In this document: positions 17,927-24,667 of the stretch, one piece after another
Layout: the number at the start of each line of letters is the position of its first letter
Position numbering within the stretch: position 1 is the stretch's first letter
Origin: Alteromonas gilva
GTDB taxonomy: Bacteria; Pseudomonadota; Gammaproteobacteria; Enterobacterales; Alteromonadaceae
Assembly: GCF_028595265.1 (NCBI RefSeq)
Contig: NZ_JAQQXP010000002.1
Span: 310,001 to 374,000, forward strand
DNA: 64,000 nucleotides
Direction of reading: 5' to 3'
Program-made: the position numbers and the translations under genes
Notes under the pieces: model-generated
Seen by the model: the letters and a program-made list of their open reading frames with translations, nothing else
Databases searched by the model: none
Told to the model about the DNA's origin: nothing

Positions 17927-19228
17927 CTAGGCCGCTGGCGCGATATTGATGCCGAGTGCTTCCATCACAGCCAGTGAGGGAAATCCGTCGGCGACCATGT
18001 CGTTACGGCGCTGAAATTCACGAATGCCTTCACGGGTTGCAGGGCCTAAAATACCGTCTGCACCGCCCACTTCTATGCCCTGACTGTTGAGGGTTTGCTG
18101 AAGTGCCTTGATATCGTCGCGACGATAGTTAGGCAGCGGCGGCAGCTCAGCAACCAAACCGGTATCGCCGGCAATGCGATCGGCGAGCCGGCCCACAGCA
18201 ATGGCGTAAAACTCCGAATTGTTCCAGCGCATGATGACCCGAAAATTCGGGTAGGCTAAAAACGTCGGCCCCTGATGACCGGCTGGCATAACCAGATACG
18301 CGCTCATATCGCTGTTACCTAACGACTCGCCGTTAGCGCGCATAACGCCCAGCTCGTGCCAGGCGGTTACTGACTGTCGGTTACTATAACCCAACTGTGA
18401 AAAATCAAACCCGGCTGGTAGCTTTACTTCACGGCCCCAGCGAAAACCGGGTTGCCAGCCTAACTGTGATAAAAAGTTAGCGGCAGAGGTCAGCGCGTCG
18501 GCTTCACTGTCCCACAGGTTGATTTGTCCGTCACCGTCGCCGTCTACCGCGTAATTGGCATACGCTGAGGGCATAAACTGGGTATGGCCCATGGCACCGG
18601 CCCAGGAGCCGACCATTTTGTCCTGATCAAGGGACTGCTGGTCGAGCAATTCAACAGCGGTGAGTAATTCTTTGGTAAAAAAGGTGCTGCGACGTGGATC
18701 GCAGGCCAGGGTGGCCAGGGAGTCAAGCACGCGCATTGTGCCCTTGTAACCACCGAAATTGGTTTCCAGGCCCCAAAACGCCAGTAAATACTGGGCCGGG
18801 ATACCGTAGGTTTTGACCAGCTCAGATAACAGTTCCTGATGCTCTACGGCATACTGACGGCCTTTATTAATACGCCAGTCGTTAACCCGTTTAGTGAAAT
18901 AGCCAGGAAATGTCTGCACAAATTCAGGCTGACTGCGGTCCAGTTCGACCACCCGAGGCTGATAGTTAATTTTGGCAAATACAGCCTTTGCTACATCGGC
19001 TGGGATGCCTTTATCTATGGCGGCTTGTTGCAGGGTGTCTTTGCACTGCATAAACGCTTGCAATGCTTCAGGTTGCGAAGTCGTTTCGGCCCGCGCTGGT
19101 GAGCTCAATAGCCCTATTGCCAGAACACCTGCGAGAGGCAATGCCAGACTGCCATTGAAAAAAGAATTGCGCTCTTTACCGGCTAATTTTGCACGGTCGG
19201 TAGATCGGCGGCGGGGAATAAGCTGCAT
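17927..19228 (-). CDS. Lytic murein transglycosylase, MltB-like (SLT_2) with C-terminal peptidoglycan-binding domain
   Basis: Cleaves glycan strands to 1,6-anhydromuropeptides in the periplasm. The start is taken at 19228, where GGGAG is six bases upstream; an ATG two codons earlier abuts that Shine-Dalgarno sequence. After a signal-type hydrophobic stretch ending SSPARAE comes an MltB-like catalytic domain with the active-site glutamate in AFWGLETNFGG, then GAMGHTQFMPSAYANYAVDGDGDG. The last 60 residues are a PG_binding_1 domain (LQQTLNSQGIEVGGADGILGPATREGIREFQ). About 433 aa. It is a single gene within the PHA block and unrelated to PHA by function. Confidence 0.92.
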   Translation of the reverse strand: MQLIPRRRSTDRAKLAGKERNSFFNGSLALPLAGVLAIGLLSSPARAETTSQPEALQAFMQCKDTLQQAAIDKGIPADVAKAVFAKINYQPRVVELDRSQPEFVQTFPGYFTKRVNDWRINKGRQYAVEHQELLSELVKTYGIPAQYLLAFWGLETNFGGYKGTMRVLDSLATLACDPRRSTFFTKELLTAVELLDQQSLDQDKMVGSWAGAMGHTQFMPSAYANYAVDGDGDGQINLWDSEADALTSAANFLSQLGWQPGFRWGREVKLPAGFDFSQLGYSNRQSVTAWHELGVMRANGESLGNSDMSAYLVMPAGHQGPTFLAYPNFRVIMRWNNSEFYAIAVGRLADRIAGDTGLVAELPPLPNYRRDDIKALQQTLNSQGIEVGGADGILGPATREGIREFQRRNDMVADGFPSLAVMEALGINIAPAA

Positions 19229-19291
19229 GTACATCTCCCTGAATTATTTTCGCCCATGCTAACCCAAAGTGCTGGCATGGGCGAGATATCA

Positions 19292-20509
19292 TCAGGCGTA
19301 TTTGTGAATAAAATCGGTAATTAGCGGTCGGATGTGTTTGCGGAACTGCGAACCACTAAAAATACCATAATGCCCTGCACCTGGCTGAACATGGTGAATA
19401 CGTTTTGACTTAGGAATATTTTTGCATAAATGCTGAGCAGCCTCGGTTTGACCCAAGCCACAAATATCGTCATTGGCGCCTTCTACCGTCATCAGTGGCG
19501 TATTTTCGATGGCCTCAAAGTTAACCGGCTCGCCTTTATAGGTAATGGCACCGCGGGCCACTTCGTTATCTTTGAAGATCCGCTCAATAGTTTCAAGGTA
19601 AAACTCGGCGGGCATATCCAGTACCGCAAGATATTCATCGTAAAACGCACGGAAACGATCGGCATCTTCTTCTTCGCCGTAAATCAGATTCTGATAAAAA
19701 TCCATGTACTTTTGCATATGAGACTGCTGGTTCATGCTAATAAAACCGCCCAATTGCATAAAGCCAGGGTATACCTTACGCCCTTCTCCCGGGTAACCGT
19801 GCGGTACGGTCATGATTGCCACGTTTCTAAACCACGACATCGGGCGCTTGCGGGAAAACTCATTCACGCGCGTAGGATTTTTACTGGTATCAATGGGACC
19901 GGCCATCAGCGTCAGCGTGTGGGGCACCGCCGGGCTCTTTTTTTCAGCCATGACAGCAGTGGCAATCAACGCCTGCACGGTAGGTTGGCAAATGGCAATT
20001 AAATGGGTATTCGGACCCAGGTATTCCATAAAGTTGATCAGATATTCCACATAGCAATCGAAGCTGAAGGGGCCTTCATCAAGGGGGACCTCGCGGGCGT
20101 CAGCCCAGTCGGTAATGTACACCTCATGGTCAGGAAGCAGGGCCTCAACGGTGCCTTTCAGGAGTGTCGCAAAGTGACCCGACAAGGGCGCAACCAGTAA
20201 TACCTTGTGATCGTCACGAACACCCACCCGGTTAAAATGCACCAGGTCACAAAATGGCATGCTAAGCGCAACTTCTTCCTTGACCGCGTGATATTTACCG
20301 TCAATGGTAATTTCATCGATATTAAAACCTACTTTCTCATAGCGGCGTGTGAGGCGCATTGCGGTCTCCAGACCTGCTTTGCTTATTCTGCCAGAGATAG
20401 TATGGGAAAAAGGGTTGGATGGGTGGCTTGCTATGTCGTTTAGCAGACTAAACCCTTCGTGCATGATTTGTGCACCGCGAGCCATGTAGTCATATGCTTG
20501 GTAATTCAT
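19292..20509 (-). CDS. phaZ: Intracellular polyhydroxyalkanoate depolymerase
   Basis: Mobilises stored PHB inside the cell. The 405-aa protein matches the i-PHB depolymerase family of Ralstonia PhaZ1 type from end to end: MNYQAYDYMARGAQIMHEG at the start, VLLVAPLSGHFATLLKGTVEALLPDHEVYITDW, then the lipase-box-like ICQPTVQ in which Cys174 is the expected nucleophile, and PGAGHYGIFSGSQFR with the catalytic His. It has no signal peptide, consistent with action on native granules. It is the last gene of the minus-strand run phaR-phasin-phasin-phaZ, but a hairpin terminator (20617-20648) separates it from the phasins. Confidence 0.93.
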   Translation of the reverse strand: MNYQAYDYMARGAQIMHEGFSLLNDIASHPSNPFSHTISGRISKAGLETAMRLTRRYEKVGFNIDEITIDGKYHAVKEEVALSMPFCDLVHFNRVGVRDDHKVLLVAPLSGHFATLLKGTVEALLPDHEVYITDWADAREVPLDEGPFSFDCYVEYLINFMEYLGPNTHLIAICQPTVQALIATAVMAEKKSPAVPHTLTLMAGPIDTSKNPTRVNEFSRKRPMSWFRNVAIMTVPHGYPGEGRKVYPGFMQLGGFISMNQQSHMQKYMDFYQNLIYGEEEDADRFRAFYDEYLAVLDMPAEFYLETIERIFKDNEVARGAITYKGEPVNFEAIENTPLMTVEGANDDICGLGQTEAAQHLCKNIPKSKRIHHVQPGAGHYGIFSGSQFRKHIRPLITDFIHKYA

Positions 20510-20616
20510 TCCGTCACTCCCGAAGGTACTACTTAATTGAGTGATAGGTGGACCTGCTTAATTTCAAAACGTTCCACGAAGGTTCCACATATATCATAAA
20601 ATGTAATACGTTTAAT

Positions 20617-20648
20617 AAAAAAGGGCCATTAAATAACAGCCCTTTTTT
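20617..20648 (-). terminator. Terminator after the phasin genes
   Basis: AAAAAAGGGC and GCCCTTTTTT (20617-20626 and 20639-20648) form a 10-bp stem with a 12-nt loop, ending in a U-run on the minus strand. It lies about 60 bp past the second phasin gene and ahead of phaZ. Confidence 0.85.
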
Positions 20649-20709
20649 GCTGGCTCTGATGCGCAGGGCTGACATTCAACCCTCGCGCACTAAGCCTTGA
20701 TGTTGGAGT

Positions 20710-21048
20710 TTACTTTGCAGTAAATTTCGCTGTCATTTCTTCGCTCATGCCTTTGAGCATATCACCTGCTTTCTGCTGGGTTTCGCTGATCAAAGTGTAG
20801 CTACTTTTTGCCGATTCAGTCATCTTTTCCTGAACGCCTTCAAAATAGGACTTTTGCATTTCAGCCAGGCTCATCAGATCTTTTTGCTGACTTGCACTCT
20901 CAACAAAAGACATGCCATCAGACATTAAAGAAGAAAACAGTGAATTTTGCTTTTCAGCTAATTCCTGCATGGTGTTCATGTTCAATGTTGCCAATTCAGT
21001 TACCGGCTTCATTGCAGTTTGAAATTTTTCAGTCATTTGCTCAAGCAT
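20710..21048 (-). CDS. Phasin family protein (PHA granule coat), short form
   Basis: Phasins are amphipathic helical proteins that cover PHA granules and control granule size. This 112-aa product is Met/Gln/Lys/Glu-rich and has no Cys, Trp or Pro-rich tail; the N-terminal MLEQMTEKFQTAMKPVTELATLNMNTMQELAEKQ segment resembles the PhaP phasin_2 type. A strong AAGGAGAGA lies before the ATG. It is 26 bp downstream of the second phasin and the two are related in their N-terminal helices (KPV..., LAEKQ/LSQNQ, SLMSD/LLSDS), suggesting duplication. Confidence 0.88.
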   Translation of the reverse strand: MLEQMTEKFQTAMKPVTELATLNMNTMQELAEKQNSLFSSLMSDGMSFVESASQQKDLMSLAEMQKSYFEGVQEKMTESAKSSYTLISETQQKAGDMLKGMSEEMTAKFTAK

Positions 21049-21074
21049 TTGTCTCTCCTTAAAAGAGTCGTTAA

Positions 21075-21692
21075 TTAATTAGTTGATTTTGTTGCCGCTG
21101 CCTTGGTAGACGCCGGCTTTTTCGCTGTTGATGTTGTTTTCCGTGTACCTGTTGACCGTTTTGCCGCGGTTTTGGCGGCCGGTTTTGCCTCAGAAGCTTT
21201 TACTTCTTCAGGAGCGGCCGGTGCCGGTGTTTCTTTTGCGGCGGCAGGTGCTGCTTTTTCCGGAGCCTTGGGCGCTGCCTTGGCGGCGGGTTTCTTAGCC
21301 GCCGTTGGTTTGGCTGCCGGAGCCGGTTTTTCTGCGGCTTTGGTGACTTCCCTGGTGACCTCTTTAGCCGCTACAGCGGTGTCTTCTATCGATGACTTAA
21401 CAACATCTTTCATCTCTGTCTGCACGTGGCTGAGCGTTGAGTAAGCCCCTTTTGAGGCCACTGCAAAGCGATCTCTCATCGCTTCGGCAAGTTCAGAATT
21501 CGCCGCAAATACACCTTTCACCCCGGTTTGTACCGACACTGTTTCGATGTATTTAACGCTGTCACTTAGTAAGCCGGTGAATAACTCGGTTTGATTTTGC
21601 GACAAGTCTTCCATCAGCTTGGCATTCATTGCCATCCAGGAATTCACTGGCTTTGAAGACTGCTTAAATTGTTCTGAGAATTTGCCAAACAT
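21075..21692 (-). CDS. PhaF-like phasin with Lys/Ala/Pro-rich histone H1-like tail
   Basis: N-terminal roughly 105 residues form a phasin domain (FGKFSEQFKQSSKPVNSWMAMNAKLMEDLSQNQTELFTGLLSD). The remaining 100 residues are a basic, low-complexity tail with repeated AAKP/KPA/APK units ending in STKAAATKSTN. This architecture is that of PhaF of pseudomonads, whose H1-like tail binds DNA and ties granules to the nucleoid; that function here is inferred. It is the first gene after the PhaR operator region and is followed closely by the short phasin. The repetitive tail makes length variation between strains likely. Confidence 0.85.
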   Translation of the reverse strand: MFGKFSEQFKQSSKPVNSWMAMNAKLMEDLSQNQTELFTGLLSDSVKYIETVSVQTGVKGVFAANSELAEAMRDRFAVASKGAYSTLSHVQTEMKDVVKSSIEDTAVAAKEVTREVTKAAEKPAPAAKPTAAKKPAAKAAPKAPEKAAPAAAKETPAPAAPEEVKASEAKPAAKTAAKRSTGTRKTTSTAKKPASTKAAATKSTN

Positions 21693-21721
21693 ATAACACT
21701 CCCGTGCGAAGTTTATACTTG

Positions 21722-21852
21722 CTGCGTTGCAGCATTCGTTGGTTATATATTAGACAGTTGAAGGCGGGTAGGTCAAGTGCATTTTGTTGCAATGCAGCAA
21801 AATGCCTAGAACATAATCGAATAACGATACATCTTTTTATGCTGCGATGCAG
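21722..21852 (-). promoter_or_regulatory. Three PhaR-type operators upstream of the phasin genes
   Basis: CTGCGTTGCAG (21722-21732) and CTGCGATGCAG (21842-21852) match CTGC-N3-GCAG exactly. TTGCAATGCAG (21787-21797) has one mismatch and is the centre of a 27-bp near-perfect palindrome, 21779-21805. CTGC-N3/4-GCAG is the reported DNA target of PhaR in Paracoccus. The sites sit between phaR and the PhaF-like gene, so PhaR repression of phasin expression is inferred. Confidence 0.75.
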
Positions 21853-21859
21853 CAAGTGG

Positions 21860-22288
21860 TTATTTCTTGGTGTCTTTCGAGGCTTTGGTCCAGGCGTCGA
21901 TGTTCTGCTCCATGATTTTACTGAACATGCCAAGCGGGCTGGTATCGACCATGTTTTTCATCATTCCCTGCAAATTATCCTGCTGCTCCATAAAACTGAT
22001 GAGGCTCTGTTCGAGATACTCGCGCAAAAACAGCTGCATGTCTGAATCGTAAAAACGTATTAGCTGTTTAAGCAGCTTGTTAGTCAGTAGTGACTGGTGC
22101 TCGTTAGTTTCTGACTCACTGATTATCTGCAGTAAGATAGTTTTGGTTACATCGTCGCCGGTTTTCGAGTCCACCACGTTAAACTCGGTGCGTTCGTTGA
22201 CCAGAGTTTTAATATATTCCATGTTGACGTACTGGCTCTTCGAGGTGTCGTACAGCCTGCGGTTAGGATATTTTTTGATGGTAACCAT
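21860..22288 (-). CDS. phaR: Polyhydroxyalkanoate synthesis repressor PhaR
   Basis: PhaR binds both DNA and nascent PHA; granule formation titrates it off phasin promoters. The 142-aa protein begins VTIKKYPNRRLYDTSKSQYVNMEYIKTLV, the highly conserved PHB accumulation regulatory domain (DNA-binding). A helical region with repeated LLKQLIRFYDSDMQLFLREYLEQSL and a Met-rich tail follows. It is 167 bp upstream of the PhaF-like phasin with three operators between, and a degenerate site occurs before its own start. Length and N-terminus leave little doubt. Confidence 0.95.
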   Translation of the reverse strand: MVTIKKYPNRRLYDTSKSQYVNMEYIKTLVNERTEFNVVDSKTGDDVTKTILLQIISESETNEHQSLLTNKLLKQLIRFYDSDMQLFLREYLEQSLISFMEQQDNLQGMMKNMVDTSPLGMFSKIMEQNIDAWTKASKDTKK

Positions 22289-22310
22289 GGTTTAACTCGT
22301 TGTGCTTTTT

Positions 22311-22321
22311 TTGCAATGTAG
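22311..22321 (-). promoter_or_regulatory. Degenerate PhaR-type box upstream of phaR
   Basis: TTGCAATGTAG differs at one base from the central operator between phaR and the phasins and lies 23 bp before the phaR start, a position suited to autorepression. It has two mismatches to CTGC-N3-GCAG, so support is limited. Confidence 0.35.
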
Positions 22322-22353
22322 CGCACAAAGGGTCGTCAGAGCAAATCAGGCTG

Positions 22354-22379
22354 GGCGGCTGAAGCGAGTATCAGCCGCC
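22354..22379 (-). terminator. GC-rich hairpin after phaC
   Basis: GGCGGCTGA and TCAGCCGCC form a perfect 9-bp stem with an 8-nt loop, 43 bp past the phaC stop. No U-run follows on the minus strand, so it may end transcription weakly or stabilise the mRNA 3' end rather than isolate phaR. Confidence 0.5.
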
Positions 22380-22421
22380 TGTGATTAAAAGGGCAGGGGG
22401 GAGTCCTGCGTTAAACCGCAA

Positions 22422-24206
22422 TTATCCCAGACGGCGCTTAACGTAACTGCCCGGGGCCGCCTCGATTGCCGGGTAGGCTTTAAGCTTGCCGGGTTTTGGC
22501 GCCGTCACCTGTTTGGCATTGTGCGACTGCAGCCAGTTGTGCCAATCCGGCCACCATGAGCCCTCATGTTGGCTTGCGCCATCAAACCATGCTGCGGCGT
22601 CGGCGGGTAGCTCGGTATTGATCCAGTGTGGATACTTGCCTTTGGCTGGTGGATTAATAACGCCGGCTAAATGGCCAGACCCGGCGAGTACAAAACGGGT
22701 ATCGCCACTGACTAGCTGAGTGCCTTTGTAGGCCGCTTGCCACAGCACAATATGATCAGCGATGGTCGACAAAAAGTATACCGGTACGTCAATGTTCGAC
22801 AAATCAATCGGCACGCCGTCGATCACTATCCCGCCCGGCTCTCGCAGCTTGTTTTCCCAGTACATAGTGCGCACATATTGTTTAAAGCAGGCGGCGGTGA
22901 TGTTCGTGGCATCACTATTCCAATATAAAATATCAAAGGCAGCAGGGTCTTCGCCCTTCAGGTAATTATTAATGAAATACGACCAGAACAGGTTGTTTTC
23001 ACGCAGCAAACTAAAGCTCAGGCCCAAAATTCGGCCATCGTAAACGCCCTTGATGTCGGCGTTTTGTTCCATAGCATTAAGACTTTCTTCGGTAAGGTAG
23101 TTACCGATTTCACCGGGCTCGCTAAAATCCAGCAACGTGGTGAGCAGAGTAAGTGATAACAGGCGCTCGTCTCCCTGGGCCCTTAAAAACGCCGCGGTCA
23201 TCGACGCCAGGGTACCACCCACGCAAAAGCCGACCATGTTAATCTTGGGTTGTTTAGTGATATTGCCAACAACCTCAAGAGCGGCGAGGGGACCATGCTT
23301 CATATAACTCACCAGATCGTGGTCAGCCAGTGACTTATCCGGGTTCACCCAGGAAATCATAAAAACACTAAAACCACTGTCGAGTAAGCCCTTCACAACC
23401 GATTTTCTTTCATCCAGGTCGAGAATGTAATACTTGTTGATAAACGGCGGCACAAACAAAATGGGTGGCGCAAAGGTTTTAGCCTTTCTGGGGGTATAAT
23501 GAATGAGCTGTATCAGGTCGTTCTGATAGACGACCTTACCGTCGGTGGTTGCCAGGTTTTCGCCCAGTTCAAAGGCTGACATGTCGGTCTGGGTAATCTT
23601 AAACGCTTCCAACGGGCTTTGTTCAAGATCGCTCATGAAATTCTCAATGCCTTTGATCATGCTCTGACCTTTGGATTTAAGTATTTCTTCGCACACTTCA
23701 GGGTTAGAGAATAAGTAATTAGTGGGCGCCACAGAATTAATATACTGGCGTGTGTAAAACTTCACCTGCTCAGCCGATTTCGGATCGGCAAAAGTCATGG
23801 AGTCCATCATGCCCTGAAGCATTTTTGAATTAATCAGGTACGCTTGTTTTAAGTAGTTAAATACCGGGTTTTCATTCCAGTCGGTATGACTGAAACGCTT
23901 ATCGCCGGAAGTTTCCGTTGCCACGACGGCGGCTTTCTCGCCAAACATCGACTTGGTTGCCTGCTGCCAGAGTTCAGTCTGCTGGCGCATAAATTCCATT
24001 TGGTTCTCAACCAGTTTACCGGTGTCTACCTCAACATTATCGGCAAGCTTAGTGGTTAACAACTGCTGTAAGTGCTGCGGGTCAAACATGGCGGCCGAAT
24101 CACTGGCGTCAGCCTGACGGGTAAGAATTTTCTGAACCATAGTATTAAATTGCTCGGCATACTGGTTCAGCGTGTGCAAAATTTCGTCTTTGTCCTGTTG
24201 CTCCAC
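22422..24206 (-). CDS. phaC: Class I poly(3-hydroxyalkanoate) synthase
   Basis: Polymerises (R)-3-hydroxyacyl-CoA into PHA on the granule surface. The 594-aa length fits class I synthases, which act without PhaE or PhaR partner subunits. Visible motifs: NPVFNYLKQAYLINSKML and the N-terminal PHBC_N region; PPILFVPPFINKYYILDL; the lipase-like box GFCVGG with nucleophile Cys328; the catalytic Asp in IADHIVLW; and the His in GSGHLAGVINPP. Single PHA_synth_I features run to the C-terminal PGSYVKRRLG. It is preceded by a small conserved gene at 18 bp spacing and followed by a hairpin, then phaR. Confidence 0.96.
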   Translation of the reverse strand: MEQQDKDEILHTLNQYAEQFNTMVQKILTRQADASDSAAMFDPQHLQQLLTTKLADNVEVDTGKLVENQMEFMRQQTELWQQATKSMFGEKAAVVATETSGDKRFSHTDWNENPVFNYLKQAYLINSKMLQGMMDSMTFADPKSAEQVKFYTRQYINSVAPTNYLFSNPEVCEEILKSKGQSMIKGIENFMSDLEQSPLEAFKITQTDMSAFELGENLATTDGKVVYQNDLIQLIHYTPRKAKTFAPPILFVPPFINKYYILDLDERKSVVKGLLDSGFSVFMISWVNPDKSLADHDLVSYMKHGPLAALEVVGNITKQPKINMVGFCVGGTLASMTAAFLRAQGDERLLSLTLLTTLLDFSEPGEIGNYLTEESLNAMEQNADIKGVYDGRILGLSFSLLRENNLFWSYFINNYLKGEDPAAFDILYWNSDATNITAACFKQYVRTMYWENKLREPGGIVIDGVPIDLSNIDVPVYFLSTIADHIVLWQAAYKGTQLVSGDTRFVLAGSGHLAGVINPPAKGKYPHWINTELPADAAAWFDGASQHEGSWWPDWHNWLQSHNAKQVTAPKPGKLKAYPAIEAAPGSYVKRRLG

Positions 24207-24224
24207 AAGTGCTCCTTGGTACGA

Positions 24225-24467
24225 TTATTTTTTGCCAGAGGCAGCGCTGGTTGCGATGCCTTCCATCATTTTCTGGTAAAATGAGAATGCTTGCTGACTG
24301 CCATCCAGGTAGGGTTTCAGCATACTCATCATGGCTTCCTGATTGCCGTTTTTAAGCTGTTCAGTAAACATAGAAATGGTTGTTTCGTGCACTTTTGTCA
24401 TATCTGGCCAGCCCAATAACTCACGCGCTTCAGATGGCGACAGATCAATATCGACAGAAATTTTCAT
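24225..24467 (-). CDS. Small phaC-linked protein, DUF6489-like
   Basis: 80-aa acidic, Met-rich protein of unknown function. The start ATG 24467 has AAGGAG seven bases upstream and gives MKISVDIDLSPSEARELLGWPDM; the in-frame extension to 24518 has no Shine-Dalgarno sequence. This N-terminus resembles a small family I recall as DUF6489, whose members occur beside PHA synthase genes. The later part (FTEQLKNGNQEAMMSMLKPYLDGSQQAFSFYQKMMEG) is amphipathic helix, similar in character to phasins or PhaM-like accessory factors. Spacing of 18 bp to phaC implies co-transcription and a role in granule formation, which is inference. Confidence 0.75.
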   Translation of the reverse strand: MKISVDIDLSPSEARELLGWPDMTKVHETTISMFTEQLKNGNQEAMMSMLKPYLDGSQQAFSFYQKMMEGIATSAASGKK

Positions 24468-24667
24468 GGTAAACTCCTTACATTGGGCAGTATTATGTTG
24501 CCCTGGCGAATAGCGCAAAGGGCAAGCGGCAGCGCGAAGACACCCCGGTCACTACAGAGTAAAAAGTGAACAATCACTTGTCCAGTCTGATGAGCCGAAA
24601 GTCTGATATAAGTTAACGCTACTGCAATCGAGCCAGTTATACCAGCAGTGTATCTACAGGAAGCAAT

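Noticed and set aside
19430..20002. 190-codon open frame antisense to phaZ
   Set aside because: No Shine-Dalgarno sequence, composition follows the codon pattern of phaZ on the other strand, and phaZ is certain. The same reasoning removes long frames antisense to amtB (29851-30770), waaC and purU.
21103..21444. 113-codon Ala/Gly/Val-rich frame antisense to the PhaF-like tail
   Set aside because: It is the mirror of the AAKP repeats, which keep several frames open.
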